Shown: positions 1-12,640, counted from the stretch's first letter. The stretch: 64,000 bases of DNA from Orobanche coerulescens (GCA_033398695.1 CM065819.1:4513501-4577500); one strand, 5' to 3'. The notes: a model not told the origin generated them from the letters alone. A program made the numbers and translations.

Positions 1-121
1 GATGACAAAAAGTGCAGAATTAATCATTCTCAGAATGACGAAACGGTCATGAGAGAGTCGTCAAAACGGACTCCGGCCGAAAAAAGAAATTTACCGAAAA
101 TCGAAAATCGCGGATATTACA
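1..121 (-). repeat. 3' LTR of element N, terminal part only
   Basis: The first 121 bases repeat, with few changes, the sequence at 5178-5296, and both end in GGATATTACA. This is the outer part of the left (3') LTR of a minus-strand gypsy element whose other LTR is 2420-5296. The rest of this LTR and the left target duplication lie outside the window. Confidence 0.85.
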
Positions 122-160
122 TTCTACCCTCCTTAAAAGAAGTTTCGTCCCGAAACTTAA
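122..160 (-). other. polypurine tract of element N
   Basis: Read on the minus strand, a purine run (AAGGAGGGTAGAA) directly precedes the LTR start TGTAATATCC. The adjoining AGTTTCGGGACGAAACTT block is shared with the same position of element D (around 21501-21525), so N belongs to or parasitises the same chromovirus group. Confidence 0.75.
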
Positions 161-2403
161 AACAAGTAGGGAGAAGAAATATTCTGCCAGGAAAAACTCA
201 ACGAGATACACAAGAATGCGTAACTAACGCCCAACGGCGAAATGTTACAAACAACGCAAAGGAATATACGACGTGAAAACACGCTCCACGGCGACCAACA
301 CAACGTCGCCGTTAGGGATATAATAAAACCAACAAATGACAAGCGTCATCAAATGGATAATACAATAAAGTCAATTATCCGAACAATCGCAAAACAAAAC
401 GAACGAAAATCAATACGATTGACCAACCCAACGATACATCAATCAAAACGGGAGCCAATCGCTGAACAAATACGGAATTCCACCGCCCAAGGGTTGGAAT
501 ATCGAAAACGAGACTAATTTCCTGAACTTAAGGGAATTAGGAAGGAGCCTAAATGCTCAGCAATCACGAAACGAGAACAAAAACCGAACAAACAAACGAT
601 CGAGACAACAAAAATCGAACTATCATGTCCGAAACACGAAGGATAATAAAATTCAAACAACAACTCCCAGGATGATCTGGTGAGAACAACAAGACATGCA
701 TTCCTATAAGATCTACAGGAAAGGGAATAGCGATTGAAAAGTCACAACGACAAACGAGTTATTCCGAAACAATACCACACTCGTTCGATCAACAAAAGCA
801 AGGGATAGGGAAAGTTCAAAAAATGTTAACGAGCATAAACGAGTCGACAGAGTCGAAAACACAGGAATTCCAAATCTGATCCACTTCGAATAAAAGAACT
901 AATAGAACCAAATGATGTCACTTACGAACAAGGTTCACAAGAATCGAACCGAACTCGAAAAAGTCACAGCGATAACCATATCGACCCACAACAAGATCAC
1001 AGCTCATTCGTACGATGAAACCAAAATACAGAACAAGTTCAGAAAGTATCAACGAACACGCGCGAGTTGAAAGAATGGAGAAAGAGAAATTACAAAAGTC
1101 AAAATAGTACGGGTATTACCTTCGACCTCGTCCACGAAATTCACAAAAACGGGAGCAAGGTAACAAGACATTAAACAACCGACACATAACGGAACCATCA
1201 CCGATGCACACGGTCATACCAAACCAAGCTCTAACAGCTCGCACATGCGCGACAACGCAGAAATCACCACGAGGCGACAACATTCAACACCAACATCCCG
1301 CCTCTCACAGGGGGATAACACAACAAATGTGTGGAAAACGACTCAACGCTCACACCACCAATTCGATCATTCTCGGGAGCAAATATCAAAATGACAACGC
1401 GAACATCATACATACATACCCAGCCCTCAAATGGGAATGGATAGGTTCTAAAAACGAAAACCTCATTTTGAAAATAATTTAGAAGAACACCGGTTGATCT
1501 TGAGTATCACCTTTCAAAAAGTACAAATGTGAAACATCGTTATCGAGACTTTGGAGAACCATTTCGCATTTGATAAAAATGAGGACACTTTATCTTAGTG
1601 AAAACTTTCAAAATATTCGACCCTCGGGTCTAAATAAAAGTGTTGAAAATATCTCAAAACATTTTGGTCCTCGAGGTAGAAAATTTTTGAAATATATTGT
1701 GGCACCTTGGATGTACCACAAGAAAGTAACTCATTTGAAAAGTATGTCTCGAAATTTATTTTTCTAAGATACTCAAAGTTTTCAAAAAAAAATCCAGTAG
1801 GCCAGAATGCCCAAACTCACACATATCGACGCTCACTAAAACAACTCCTAGTACACGCATCAAAACGTTTAAAATCAAGACAATACATGTCTTTAAACGG
1901 AAATAAACGATAAAATACCACATTCAGAACAAAACCACTGACCCCATTCGAGGCCTCTAAGGACCCTCCCACACTGGCTAGTGAACAAGTCGAACGCGTA
2001 TAAGCACAAAGCCTCCACAAAAGAACTTGTAAAACATGCAAATCGATTCGAAAATCATCAGCAACGGACAAAAACAACAATAAAAAGACATCACAAGCGA
2101 CGACACTCCTCGTATAAATCAAATACGAGAGTCGACTAAATACATATCGTGAAATCAAAATCCACATAAGGATTCCACCACTTAACAAATAATCATAAAA
2201 ATAGCTCGTGTCACACGAAGCACAACACAAAGAAGGGAGACTTACTTCCACAGGTCGCACGAAGATGATGATCGCCCCACGATACTAATCACGACCAACA
2301 AACTCAAACGACGCGTCGCGACACGACTCAGTCAGATAAAATCCGACGAAACAAGACTCAAACAACACGACTTGACCCGACAGCCTAGGTTTCCTCAACC
2401 TAA

Positions 2404-2415
2404 GCTCTGATACCA
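2404..2415 (-). other. primer-binding site of element N (initiator tRNA-Met type)
   Basis: The minus strand reads TGGTATCAGAGC four bases after the LTR end GTTACA. This is the standard plant PBS complementary to the 3' end of initiator tRNA-Met. It fixes the element's orientation as minus. Confidence 0.85.
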
Positions 2416-3428
2416 TTTATGTAACACCCCCAATCCGCTCAGGGATATTACACGCCGTAGAACCTTTCCTCAAGGATCTACCAAGCTGGTAACAACATAT
2501 AACAACTCAACCATACCTTTAAGGCTAAAATGACTCAGCAGACCGATTTGGTCTTTCAATAAATACATACAACTCAAATACAACTCATGCCCACGCAGGG
2601 GTCAAAACACAACGACACCCGTACAACGGGAAAAATATAGCAGCGGAAAATAAAGTACAACTAAACCAATACACAATGTATGGTTCCTCGCGTGATTAGT
2701 ATCGATCATCTTTCATCATCCTTCGTGCCGACCCTGTGTTATGCTCCAAAACCTGAATGCAAAAACAGACATCCACCCCCCGAATACTCGGGGGTTAGCA
2801 AAACTCCACTGTTTTGCTAGTGCAAGAACAAAGTGCAAATACGAACCATACAATTCACATTCCACGAATAACAATAACCAAGGATCCTCAAAGATCCAAA
2901 CGAAACGAAAAGCACTTCTCGAGGCAAGGATTTGAGAAAACGTTCTAAAATCGAAAGATCACAAATTAATGGAAAAATTTATAAAAACAGTTTAGAACGC
3001 CATCGAGAGTTTTAATAGAAAACAATTTAGGATTATCAAATCCTACTTTTCAAAATCCAAAAGACAAAACGGGTCACCGCCCCAAAAGTTTACTTTCCGT
3101 AAAATAACCTTTACCAAACCGTTGGGATTTTAGCCCCAAATCCGTCAAATGACCTTTACAAAAACGTTGGGCTTTTAGCCCCAATCTCATCAACTCACAG
3201 TACACAAGAACGACCACAAGGTTCGTCTCCCAACATCAAAATCCACAAATAAAGGATTTAACACAAACAACAAAATACTCTAGTGCCATCCTAGCCAAGT
3301 AAGCCAAACGAACACTTACCTCTTACACACTTAGTCGATGCATGCAATCATGAAAACATAGTTCCAAAGCACTCATTTCCGGAAATGTCAATATCAAATC
3401 ACATTTGCAAAATGCACCACAATTAACC

Positions 3429-3572
3429 GCGGACCCACAGCTTCGTGGATCCCTACCGAGACCCCGTCGGATCTAACCCGTAGTGGTTAAAAGCAAGCTC
3501 GCGGTCCCACAGCTTCGTGGAGCCCTACCGAGACCCCGTCGGATCTAACCCGTAGTGAGCATACACACACAC
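3429..3572. repeat. 72-bp tandem duplication inside N's LTR
   Basis: Two near-identical units start at 3429 and 3501, each with CCCACAGCTTCGTGGA and ending ATCTAACCCGTAGTG. A shorter tandem pair (GTTGGG.TTTTAGCCCC, period about 45) sits at 3121 and 3166. Both are direct repeats within one LTR and hold no gene. Confidence 0.85.
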
Positions 3573-4552
3573 GCGTTACTCATGCAATACTAATATGCTA
3601 AGAATGTAAGTTCATCAAGAATACTTACTAGAGATGGCCATTTATCCGACAACATTATCAACTCTCCAAAACACAATAACAAGATTAAACACGGAATACA
3701 CAATTCCATAACTTTAAACAATAGGAATATCATCAAAGCCTTCAACGTTCAAAATAATCAATTCCCAAAACACACACGCGTTTTGAAAGAGAGCCTTTAA
3801 CGAGGCCAAACCGAAATCTTTTGAAACTTCATTTCAAATAACCAAACAAACACATCAAGACGACCACCGATCATCATATCCATAAAACGAGAAAAGTATG
3901 GGCAAGGTACTTGCCTCGAAATCACGATCGCAACGAGACGACGGATAGGACGCGGTTGAATAGCCCCGAACCCCCGAACAATATCAAGAACGCGATAGCA
4001 CCACGAGTATTACGAGAATAACACCACACGAATCATCAATCACCAAACGGGATTCAACATCGGAATCCTCGAACACCTATAAACCTACATAAGGAACAAT
4101 AACACATGGTTACGACGAGAATCAAGGCCAAAACAACGGAAATCCCAACAAACTATCGAAGGGAAACTCATTGGGACATTTAATCGAACACTAAATGTTC
4201 AATAATTCCCAAGAACACTCGAATCGTCAATCGAGTTAAACAAACTCGATATATGGATATACAACCCATAGAACACGATTAATAACATCATACTACACCA
4301 ACCGATGTATCAAAATCGGGCTAGAATCGAAATCAAGAACAAATTCTCCGAAAAGTCAACTTGAAGGAAAATCGAGAAATATACCTTGATTCGACGAAAT
4401 ACACGGATTGGATGATGATATAATCAACAGGGATCTTCCAAAACATCTTGGAATTGAGTAGGATCGACCAAGAACTCCATTTCCCGTCGCACCCATCGCC
4501 AAAACCAAAGAAGGAGAAAAATCGAGTAAAAAAGAAGTCTGGCCGAGCCGAG

Positions 4553-4772
4553 CCAATATAAAGCCCGCAGCGTTACGGCCGTAACCGGCAGTGCCTTACG
4601 GCCGTAACTCTGCCCTTACGCCCGATTTCGGCAGCCTTACGCCATAATCGCACACATTACGGCCAGAATCGCCTTTCGTCCGAAGATGCCCAGCGCCGTC
4701 GGCCGTATTCGATCACACTTACGGCCGTAATTAGCACACATTACGGCCGTAATCGCACCTTACGGCCAGTAA
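4553..4772 (-). promoter_or_regulatory. probable U3 promoter of N: TATA-like box plus TTACGGCCGTAA palindrome array
   Basis: Four perfect TTACGGCCGTAA palindromes lie at about 4573, 4596, 4719 and 4741, with degenerate copies between and after them (4614, 4633, 4657, 4760). On the minus strand the array is followed after about 10 bp by a TTTATATT box (4553-4563). That order, repeats then TATA, suits an LTR enhancer and core promoter. The function is inferred. Confidence 0.55.
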
Positions 4773-5297
4773 CTCGCCAAAGCAGCCTGCCCGGCCGTGA
4801 CTCGGTCGTGGCCATTCCGACGTCTTGACGACCCGAAACCCGAACTCGAGTAAAAATCGAGATACGGTTACGAAGTACTCGCAAAGACGAATCCAAGCGC
4901 TAAGAGAACACACGATTCGACTACCCAAGTGTCGAATTGACAACTAAGTAATTACCCTAAACTTTGGGAAATTACAAAAATGGCCCAAAACGCCCGGAAA
5001 TCACGATACGTGATCGAAACACTGAACCAAAGCTCGCAACATGAATAATAACATTAAATGAGCTTACGAGAAACTCGAAACAATAGTTTCGAATGAGATT
5101 CGCAAGAATCGAACTCAAGTGCGGAAAAGTCGCCAAAAAGCACGGAACTCAACAAAACGACACCGAAACGAACTCGGATGACAAAAAGTGCAGAATTAAT
5201 CATTCTCAGAATGACGAAACGGTCATGAGAGAGTCGTCAAAACGGACTCCGGCTGAAAAAGAAATTTACCAAAAATCGAAAATTGCGGATATTACAG

Positions 5298-7120
5298 ATG
5301 TGTAGGTCTGGGTACAAGATACCATACATTGTTTCTTTCGAAACCGTTAATCTCTTCTTCCATAGATTTTATCCAATGATAATTATTGAGAGCGTCTATG
5401 GTCGAAACAGGTTCGGACCGGGCTAAGAATACAGCGATAGTGCACATATTGAGTCTTCTAAGCTCGGATTGAGATTTCCATTCAGGAAACTGTGATATCT
5501 CAGTATCAGGTTCTTCTTGTGCACAAAGTACATTTCCTTGTGTACTCTGTATTCTCCTACGAGTAGAAACACCAGCATTTATGTTTCCAATGATCACCTC
5601 TTGCGGGTGATCTCTCAACCATCTTCGGTCGGGTTCTAATTCAGGATCCCGTACTATATTGAGAGATTCTGTGGATACCGCTTCAGCTTGTACAACGTCG
5701 GCTTCATCCAAGTCGATTCTTACAGCTGCTGGGTTGATTTCTAAATCAACGACAGGTTCTATGGGAATTGGAGGATCCAAGATAGAGAGTTGTTGGATGT
5801 TTTGGGTAACATCTTCTACTCCTGTAGGGTCATGATGAGGTTCGACGAACACTACATGAACTGATTCCTCGATCGTCAGCTTCCTTTTATTAAAGATTCT
5901 GTAAGATTTGCTGACGGAGGAGTATCCTACAAATATTCCTTCATCTGATTTCTCATCAAAGGTTCTAAGTTGGTCCTTCCCATTATTCAACACATAACAC
6001 CTGCATCCAAAAATGTGAAAATATGAAACTAGCAGAGTTTTGTTGTTCCATACCTCATATGCTGTTTTGTTGTGGTGCTTGTTGACGATATAGCGGTTTT
6101 GAGTGTAGCATGTTGTATTGGTTGCTTCACCCCAGAAACGCTGTGGCAACTTGCTTGCGGCGATCATTGTCCTTGTTGCTTCTTTCAACGTCCTATTCTT
6201 TCGCTCAGCAACACCATTTTGTTGAGGTGTACGGGCAGCTGAGTATTCGTGTTGTATCCCATTTTCCGAACAGTATTGCTCTATAAAGCGGTTAGTAAAT
6301 TCTGTACCTCTGTCGGAACGAATGGACACGATACTCAATGCCTTTTCATTTTGCAACTTTCTCAGGAGCTCGGGCAGCTTTGATGTTGTTTCCTTCTTCT
6401 TGCTAAGGAAAATTGTCCAAGCATATCTGGAATAATCATCAACAACAACCATACAGTATTTCTTACCTCCCAAACTTACTGGGTGTACAGGACCATAGAG
6501 ATCCATATGTAGCATTTCCAACACTCTTTGGGTTGAAAGGTAGGATTTGCTCTTCAGGGTTGACTTGATTTGCTTACCTTTCTGACACGGTCCGCAGACG
6601 CTGTCCTTCTTAAATGACACATTTGGCAAACCTCTAACCATTCCCTGTTTTGAGAGCTTGTTGATCGTCTTGAAGTTGACGTGAGACATCCTCTTGTGCC
6701 ATAACCAGCTAAGATCTGCAGTGCCTTTGGCAACAAAGCATGGAATTGAGGAGCTCATAGGCTTCTAGTCAGCAATATACATGTTACCTGATCTGCTTCC
6801 TGTAAGCACAACTTCCTTGGTTTGGATGTTCTTGACTCTACAGCGATCTATATAGAATTTCACCGAGAACTGTTTATCACAAAACTGGCTAATACTAAGT
6901 AGATTGTACTGTAAGCCTTCAACATATGCAACATCGGTGACTTTGAATTTTCCGACAAGTAGGTTTCCTTTCCCTCTTGTTCTACCTTTAGATTTATCAC
7001 CGAAACGAACTTTTGGACCGCGACCTTCTACAAAATCTGATAGCTTGCTCCTATCTTCGGTCATATGCCGAGAGCATCTACTATCAAACTACCAGGTATC
7101 CTCCTCTAGAATGTCCTGTT
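5298..7120 (-). pseudogene. pol: pol of copia A: protease end, GAG-pre-integrase, integrase, start of RT
   Basis: The protease motif is damaged: DSRCSRHM replaces the usual DSGCSRHM, and a stop codon lies two codons before its aspartate (about 7100). Another stop separates the frame 6765-7064 from the main frame 5298-6758. In the main frame, numbered from 6758, the integrase zinc-binding residues H21, H26, C55 and C58 are visible. The catalytic triad D86 (HMDLYGP), D149 (SDRGTEF) and E185 (QNGVAER) is also intact, with DD35E spacing. The frame ends in the RT leader after NNVWYLVPRP, where the LTR of N has inserted. Integrase looks complete, but the reading frame is dead through the stops and the missing RT and RNase H. 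Confidence 0.9.
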
Positions 7121-9411
7121 ACATAGAAATTAAGTAGATTTAGATCCCCTTTGATTTTTAGGTCAATGTATGTTAGTTCCTCTAGGTACCCAAGTTTTCC
7201 TGGCAGCAATTGGTTTACTGAAGGTCATACTCGGTACAGTGTTGCGATATCTATGAGGGGCATATCCGTAGTCGCTATAACCATGATAACTATTATGCAT
7301 GAAAAATTCAGGGTTATTATTATTAATCTAGTACGAGTGCTGTCTTGGAGGTGGAGCCATTTTCTTAGGCCTAACAGCTTGGCTTCTGGGTCTCCAGTTG
7401 GATTCCCAATGCTGTTGTTGATAATGAGCGGGCACTTGCTGTCTCGAGGAATAACAGGGCTCCTGTATCCAATACCTAGGCGTGCTGTACTGATAGTACT
7501 GCCGTGCGGGCCTTTGGTTATTGGATACAACCTTATTTCTGAACGGCTGTTGGCGCTGTTGATATACTCGGGGAGCATGCTGTTGAGTGCGCCTCACAGG
7601 TTGGAACGGCTTATGATTTCGCTTTCTGGAATAGGATTGCGGGGGCGGAATGGCAGCCTTCGGTTTTTGCGGTACAGCAGGTTCCTTCACGGGACTAGGG
7701 GTATCTTTCGATACTGGAATGTGTTCCACACTCTTGACAAACACTGTACTAGTTTTCCCTTTGTTTGAACATGAGTTGTATCCTAAGCCACTTTTGTCAT
7801 GAACATGTTGCCCAGTGCTCAGAATTTCTTCCATTCTTTTGTACGATTTCTCGTACAATTTCAGAGTGGTCTCAAGTTCAATTTCTCGTTTTTCGAGAGT
7901 TGTGACTTTAGCTTGAAGTAGAACCAAATCATTTGTCTTGCTCTCATTGTGAGTTTTAACCTCACTTAGTTCATGAGCAAGTTGATGATTGCTCTCCATG
8001 AGTTTTTCAAAATCGACTTTGCTGGTTTCACAGTCAAGAGACATATTCTCATAATTTATCTTCAGCAAATTGTTTTCATCTTTCAGCTCTAGGTTAGACA
8101 GTTGGAGCTGTATATTCTCGTTTTTCAATGTCTCATGGGCCTTTTGAATGTTTTTAAATTCATTTATCATGTTTTCAAAAGTATGAGATGCATTTGATGG
8201 AATAGCTGAGGTTAAACTTACCTCATCATCGCTATCTTCACCTTCCGGAATGTCTTTGGCCATAAAGCACATATATGCTTTATCATCGAACTCATCATCA
8301 GATGAATCACTTTCGGTGACCACCTGAAGACATTCTTCAGATTTGGATGGTGTGGGGGAGGCTTCTGATTCTCCAATCAGGGCCTTGAGCTTATTTTTCC
8401 AAGCACGTCTTCTTTCATCTCTATCTTGTTGCTCGGCCTCCGGCAACTTTTGAACTTTGGGATGAGGACATTTATTTGCATAATGCCCTGGTTTCCTGCA
8501 ATTATAGCACAGGTTAGAATTACCGGATGAATTTTCGGTACTTACCTTTTGGACAGGTTTGGGCCCGTAGGGAGTCTGCTTGATGAACTTTTTGAATTTG
8601 TGCATGAGAAACGCCATTTCATCTTGAGGCAGGATGTCGCTGCCATCACAAGATTCTTGTGACTAGGCTTCGACGAGCTGGGCATGCTGTGTCGACGACT
8701 CGATACAGCGGCTAGTGCTGTGACCTTTGAAGGAGATTCTTTAGCTTTCTCTCTTCTGTCAATATCATACTCAAAAGCTCTGAGGTCAGAGAAGAGGTCA
8801 AAAGTAGTTATTTCATTAAGATTGCAAGATACACGCATAGCTGTGGTCTTAATGCCCCATCGGGCTGGGATAGATCTGAAAATTTTTAAATTATTCTCCT
8901 TTTGGGTATAAATTTTGCCCAACGCTTCAAGTTCACCAACAATACCAGTGACTCTGAGGTCAAGTTCCTCAAGTGTCTCAGTTGGTTTCATTTCGAAGGA
9001 TTCAAATTGCTGAGTCAGTTTTGAAATCTTGTTTTCTTTTGAGAGCTCAGTTCCCTCACAAATCAACTTGAGTTTATCCCAGATTTCCTTGGCTGTTTTG
9101 CAGCTCTTTACCTTTGAGAACGTGCCTTTGTCAAGGGTGACAAATAACGCGTTCTTAGCCACATTGTCAAGGTTGGCTCGCTTTCTTTCATCTGTGGTCC
9201 ATTGCTCGCGATCCTTCTCGAGCATCTCAGCATGGGCTTGGCCTTCAATCCTTGCGGCCGTGTTTACCTTCATGATCTTGATAGGACTATCCTGTATCAC
9301 AAAAATCATCTCTTCGTGCATTGCTGCAAGATGAGCCTCCATCCTAATTCTCCAATCATCAAATTCGTTAATAGAGAACATAGGCACTTTGTTGATCATA
9401 GAAGTATCCAT
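7121..9411 (-). pseudogene. gag: gag of copia A, frameshifted
   Basis: The start ATG at 9411 opens a frame with the family's N-terminus (MDTSMINKVPMFSINEFDDW). The capsid part runs to about 8640, where a one-base shift moves the true frame to the ORF 7328-8617. That part holds the zinc knuckle CYNCRKPGHYANKC, a long coiled coil (about 8000-8250) and a basic Q/R/P-rich tail. The frame ends at 7328 in TAG, where element B has a tryptophan codon, so this is probably TGG to TAG. Plus-strand ORFs over this stretch are shadows. The protein would form the virus-like particle and bind RNA. Confidence 0.88.
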
Positions 9412-9507
9412 GTGAAAGTAAGGAAATGAAAGAGACTGTTTTTAAAGAGTAAGTGATTTTGGATCTGATTCGGTTAAAAATACGACTGATTCTTTTTAGA
9501 ATCAACC

Positions 9508-9519
9508 GCTCCGATACCA
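9508..9519 (-). other. primer-binding site of copia A
   Basis: The minus strand reads TGGTATCGGAGC right after the LTR end TGGCCAACA, one mismatch from the initiator tRNA-Met PBS. The same variant follows the 5' LTR of element B. Confidence 0.8.
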
Positions 9520-9521
9520 CT

Positions 9522-10640
9522 TGTTGGCCACTAAGTATACTGGATACAGCTTGGGAAGTAGTTTAAACAACAATGTCAGATCGATTTTAAACTGAGTGCG
9601 TAGCGGAAGTCTTAGATACTGTGAAGTTGTGGATACAAGAACTAGGTGTACTGATGTATACTTAAATAATCACAAGAAATAAAACAAGAAAAGCGAAGGT
9701 AAATAACACAGTATTTAAAGTGGTTCGAGGTAAACCCCTCTACGTCCACTGGTCCTCCACACAGGAGTAAAATGTTTATTATAATTACTACGTACACAAC
9801 TACATAATTATAACAGTTATACAATCAATATATCGTTCACACAGATTGATATAAAGATCTTAGCTTCAACCGTTCACACAGATTGGTTTGAGCTAAAGCT
9901 TGACTGACTTCTTCACACATAGTTCTGAAGCTTCATCTTCCTCAGTCCACACAGGGCTGATCTGGGTTTGTTCAAAGTATAGAACAGAGAGTGAACAACA
10001 GCTTTGACTTTATGAGCTTGTAGCTGATGAAGTGTTGTTCAAGAGGATGAGCACTGTATATCTCTTTTATCTGAGTTGCAGTAAGCTTGGAGATATATTT
10101 TGCTCTGATGATAACTTGATAGCTTTGAATAATTTGGTTCCGGTAACTGATCTTCAATGTCTTCATGAGATATATATAGTCTCTGAAATATATATCCGTT
10201 GAGATGTATCCGTTGAGCAAGATTCCGTTCCGACGGGATTAAAAGCACGATCCGGATTTAGCGGGATTTGAAGATCTGTTGACTGACAATATTTAAATAC
10301 TTTATCCTTGAGTATTTAAATACTTCTTTATTCAACGGGACTTGACTTCTGAAGATTCCTTCTTGTCCTGTTGAGAGCTGTATGGAAGATAACTGTATTG
10401 GTGATTCGAGACAGTTTCCATACTTGGTCTTTATAAGACTTCTTTGCTGTACTGAAGGATTCCACTATATGCTGGATTCGAGACAGGTCTTCGATACAGG
10501 TTGATGCCTCAATACTTCGATACAGTTTCCTTTACTGTATGCGGATTGGCATATATGTCAAAACCTCTTTATCAAATACTATTCGATACAGGGATTGAAT
10601 ATCCCGGCTGTTTCGATACAGGGTTCTTGTTTTCCCAACA
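9522..10640 (-). repeat. 5' LTR of copia A (1119 bp)
   Basis: In plus orientation it starts TGTTGGCCA and ends TTTCCCAACA, so TG...CA termini on the minus strand. It is recognisably related to the LTRs of element B: both share GACTTCCGCTACGCACTC and the AAGTGGCCAACA-type end. Several copies of TTCGATACAGG lie at 10475-10622, which on the minus strand is the U3 start and may be regulatory. Confidence 0.85.
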
Positions 10641-11180
10641 AATATACAGATTGGATACGTTGGGTACGATTTATTATTTTCATGTCATTGTATTTGTTTC
10701 TACAGGTACTACAGTTATGATGGATAATAATTACGATGGTACGAATTATAATGATGGTACGAATTAGAAATATCGTACAATTATTACGATGATTTGTAAC
10801 AGAGCAACATCACATCACACCTGTAATCAAATGCAACATTTTCGTACTGGGTACTACGTTGAATAATATGTAATACAAAAATATTATTGTCAACCGGCAT
10901 ACATCACATCACAATTCAGATGGTACGAATTATAAATATCGTATCGTGCAGTATTTTCGTACCCCTACGATATACAAAAATTAGGATACGATATTGTCAT
11001 TTTGTACCACACCTGTAACGAAATACAGTATTTTCGTACCCTTACGATATACAAAAACAGGATACGATATTGTCATTTCACATCACACCTGTAACGAAAT
11101 GCAGTATTTTCGTACCCCTACGATATACAAAAATATTATGGTCAACCGAATACGATATTGTCATTTCGAATCTGCATATC
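10641..11180. repeat. AT-rich repeats with GGTACGA hairpins and a 76-bp tandem pair
   Basis: No gene is visible. Around 10732-10780 and 10918-10950 the motif ATGGTACGAATT..AAATATCGTAC recurs. At 11011 and 11087 a 76-bp unit (ACCTGTAACGAAAT.CAGTATTTTCGTACC) is repeated. The hairpin motif is the same as in the array at 14017-14470, on the other side of the DUF1985-Ulp1 pseudogene, so both may belong to the same transposon. Confidence 0.6.
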
Positions 11181-11653
11181 AATATATAGATTCATGTCCA
11201 TCATAGTAATTACATCGGGATTGGGAAGGGGGGTTCCACCGTACTGTGAGCATATATTGATCGAGCAATGTGGTCGCAGTACAGAATAAGTTTTCATTCT
11301 GTCTTCAAACTCTTGGGCATTGATGTCTTCGATATAAGTTGCTCTAGGTATTTTAATGTGTAAAGACCACAATTTGGATTGTCCATTTGCTTAAACGCAT
11401 TTTTCTTAGTTGATGGGAAACACAACTCCCACTGTGCAAATTGTGGGTTTTTAACCCGATGCCACTCGAAGTACCCTATTCGCTTTAAGATTTGGGGGAC
11501 TATCCTCGTCATGGGCAGGAATACATCCCTTCTATTGCTTATGTGGTGGTAGTCGAATTTCCAATCCATGGAGTCGTAAAGCCAAATTTTTTGCCTTTTC
11601 AGATCCAGTAGGACTGTGCCCCAATGATCATTGTAGTTGCAGACAGTGACGAC
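11180..11653 (-). pseudogene. Ulp1 (C48) cysteine-peptidase exon
   Basis: The exon starts after a TTTTCCTAG acceptor at 11653. It shows the Ulp1-type order of residues: the histidine in NDHWGTVLLDL, the aspartate in WLYDSMDW, then NPNCGLYTLKYLE carrying the cysteine. Ulp1-family peptidases cleave SUMO or related tags. In MULE cargo genes the substrate is unknown. After LKYLE the plausible continuation (YIEDINAQEFEDRMKTY) lies in another frame, so there is a frameshift at about 11345. It is the last exon of the locus. Confidence 0.75.
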
Positions 11654-11842
11654 CTAGGAAAACATTAACCAGATTATGGTTACGCGCGTACGACATTATT
11701 ATTTTCTTACTGACAGTGTAACCCAGTACACAATTGTTATTTCGTATCCAGTTACCACATCATAAATTAGATACGAAATAGCTATTTCATAGCGGTTTAC
11801 CATATTCCTCGTCAACAGGGTAAGAAATAGTTTTAGTGTTAC

Positions 11843-12030
11843 CTTATCGCATTCGATCCATTGCTTCATGTTATCGCCCCAATTTGGCTAGATAGCTTCA
11901 GTAAACAGGCATAGCCTGTCCATCTCCTCTACTGGAATTTCTTATTCAATTATCGGGTAAAATAAATTATGGTCATACCGCTGCAATTCTTCTCTCATAC
12001 CCATATGCATTACATCAAACACCTCCTCAT
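11843..12030 (-). pseudogene. linker exon of the DUF1985-Ulp1 gene
   Basis: The minus strand encodes EVFDVMHMGMREELQRYD...PVEEMDRLCLFTEAI and ends at a GATAAG|GTAACAC donor (11843). Two in-frame stops (TAA and TAG) interrupt it. The sequence resembles the stretch just before the Ulp1 domain in this gene family. The upstream border is approximate. Confidence 0.55.
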
Positions 12031-12114
12031 CAAAAAACATACATAATTGTATCAAAGTTTATCCCAAACATATATAATTGTTTAAAAGTTTTTCATCGAA
12101 GGTCATGCCTTGTT

Positions 12115-12640
12115 TTATACCTTCTCGATGGTGGGAATGGTAATACCATCTGCATTTGCCTCACCCTCCGTGGCCTCTGTTGCGCTCGCCGTGGGCTGCT
12201 CCATTGCTTCCCTCACCGGGGCCTGGGGCACGGCATCCGGAGTACGCTCCATCACTGCTAGCCTCCCAACAATGTACTCCCCTACTGCTGCGATCATCTT
12301 CTCTTCGTGAATTCGTAGAAGGGCCTCCACCTCTATTCTTGCTCTTTTTGCCGCTATCTCGCCGACATAATCCCCAATTTATTTGATCAGGGCCTCCTTA
12401 TCTGGACCGACCAGTATGTTGAGAGGGAGCAACTGAGCATTGGTGGTTGAAGTAGAGGCACCACCTAAAATAGGAACAACTTCTTCTTCATCCTCGTCTT
12501 TGTTTCGCTTTCTCTTTTTTTGATGTGATTTACATCAACCTGGAAGGCAAAGGGCTATTTTTCTGGATCTTCTTCAAGAGACTTCTAGTAATCCGTGTTC
12601 AACTCTCTCTCAGATGGTTCAAGCGCGCTGATCAGCTCCT
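12115..12640 (-). pseudogene. coiled and acidic/lysine-rich linker exons of the DUF1985-Ulp1 gene
   Basis: The frame 12115-12330 (EALLRIHEEKMIAAVGEYIVGRLAVMERTPD) extends upstream through IGDYVGEIAAKRARIEVEALL, broken by one stop. Further upstream lies a charged stretch with KKRKRKQRR that could be a nuclear signal, preceded by ALEPSERELNTDY. Exon borders inside this block are unclear. Codon content and position fit the middle of the gene. Confidence 0.45.

Larger units (their letters stand above)
122..2419 (-). mobile_element. interior of non-autonomous gypsy element N
   Basis: This 2.3 kb lies between the polypurine tract and the primer-binding site of a minus-strand LTR element. The open frames are all shorter than about 150 codons, and I could not see gag, protease, RT or integrase motifs in them. 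The plus strand is strikingly rich in AAC/GAA runs. The longest minus frame (1817-2260) looks like chance. I read it as a non-autonomous (LARD-like) element whose LTR is longer than its interior. A strongly decayed coding region cannot be excluded by eye. Confidence 0.7.
2420..5296 (-). repeat. 5' LTR of element N (about 2.9 kb)
   Basis: In plus orientation the LTR starts TGTAACACCC and ends GGATATTACA. Its end matches window bases 1-121, and the PBS abuts its left side. It interrupts copia element A: pol of A stops at about 5298, just after the LTR. It contains two tandem duplications (about 3121-3210 and 3429-3572), a palindrome array at 4572-4772 and a TATA-like box next to it. Confidence 0.85.
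5297..10640 (-). mobile_element. Sirevirus-like Ty1/copia element A, cut by N
   Basis: This is a minus-strand copia with its 5' LTR on the right (9522-10640), then PBS, gag, protease and integrase, breaking off at the very start of RT at about 5298 where the LTR of N begins. The rest of pol and the 3' LTR should lie left of the window, beyond N. Gag has the long coiled-coil and basic region typical of Sireviruses. The lineage is assigned by protein resemblance from memory. Confidence 0.85.

Noticed and set aside
1817..2260. 147-codon minus-strand ORF in N
   Set aside because: Cysteine- and serine-rich text without family resemblance, and the reverse of an AAC/GA-rich strand; likely chance.
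7151..7768. 205-codon plus-strand ORF
   Set aside because: It overlaps the minus-strand gag tail of A, which has clear homologous text in B and G; the plus frame is a shadow.
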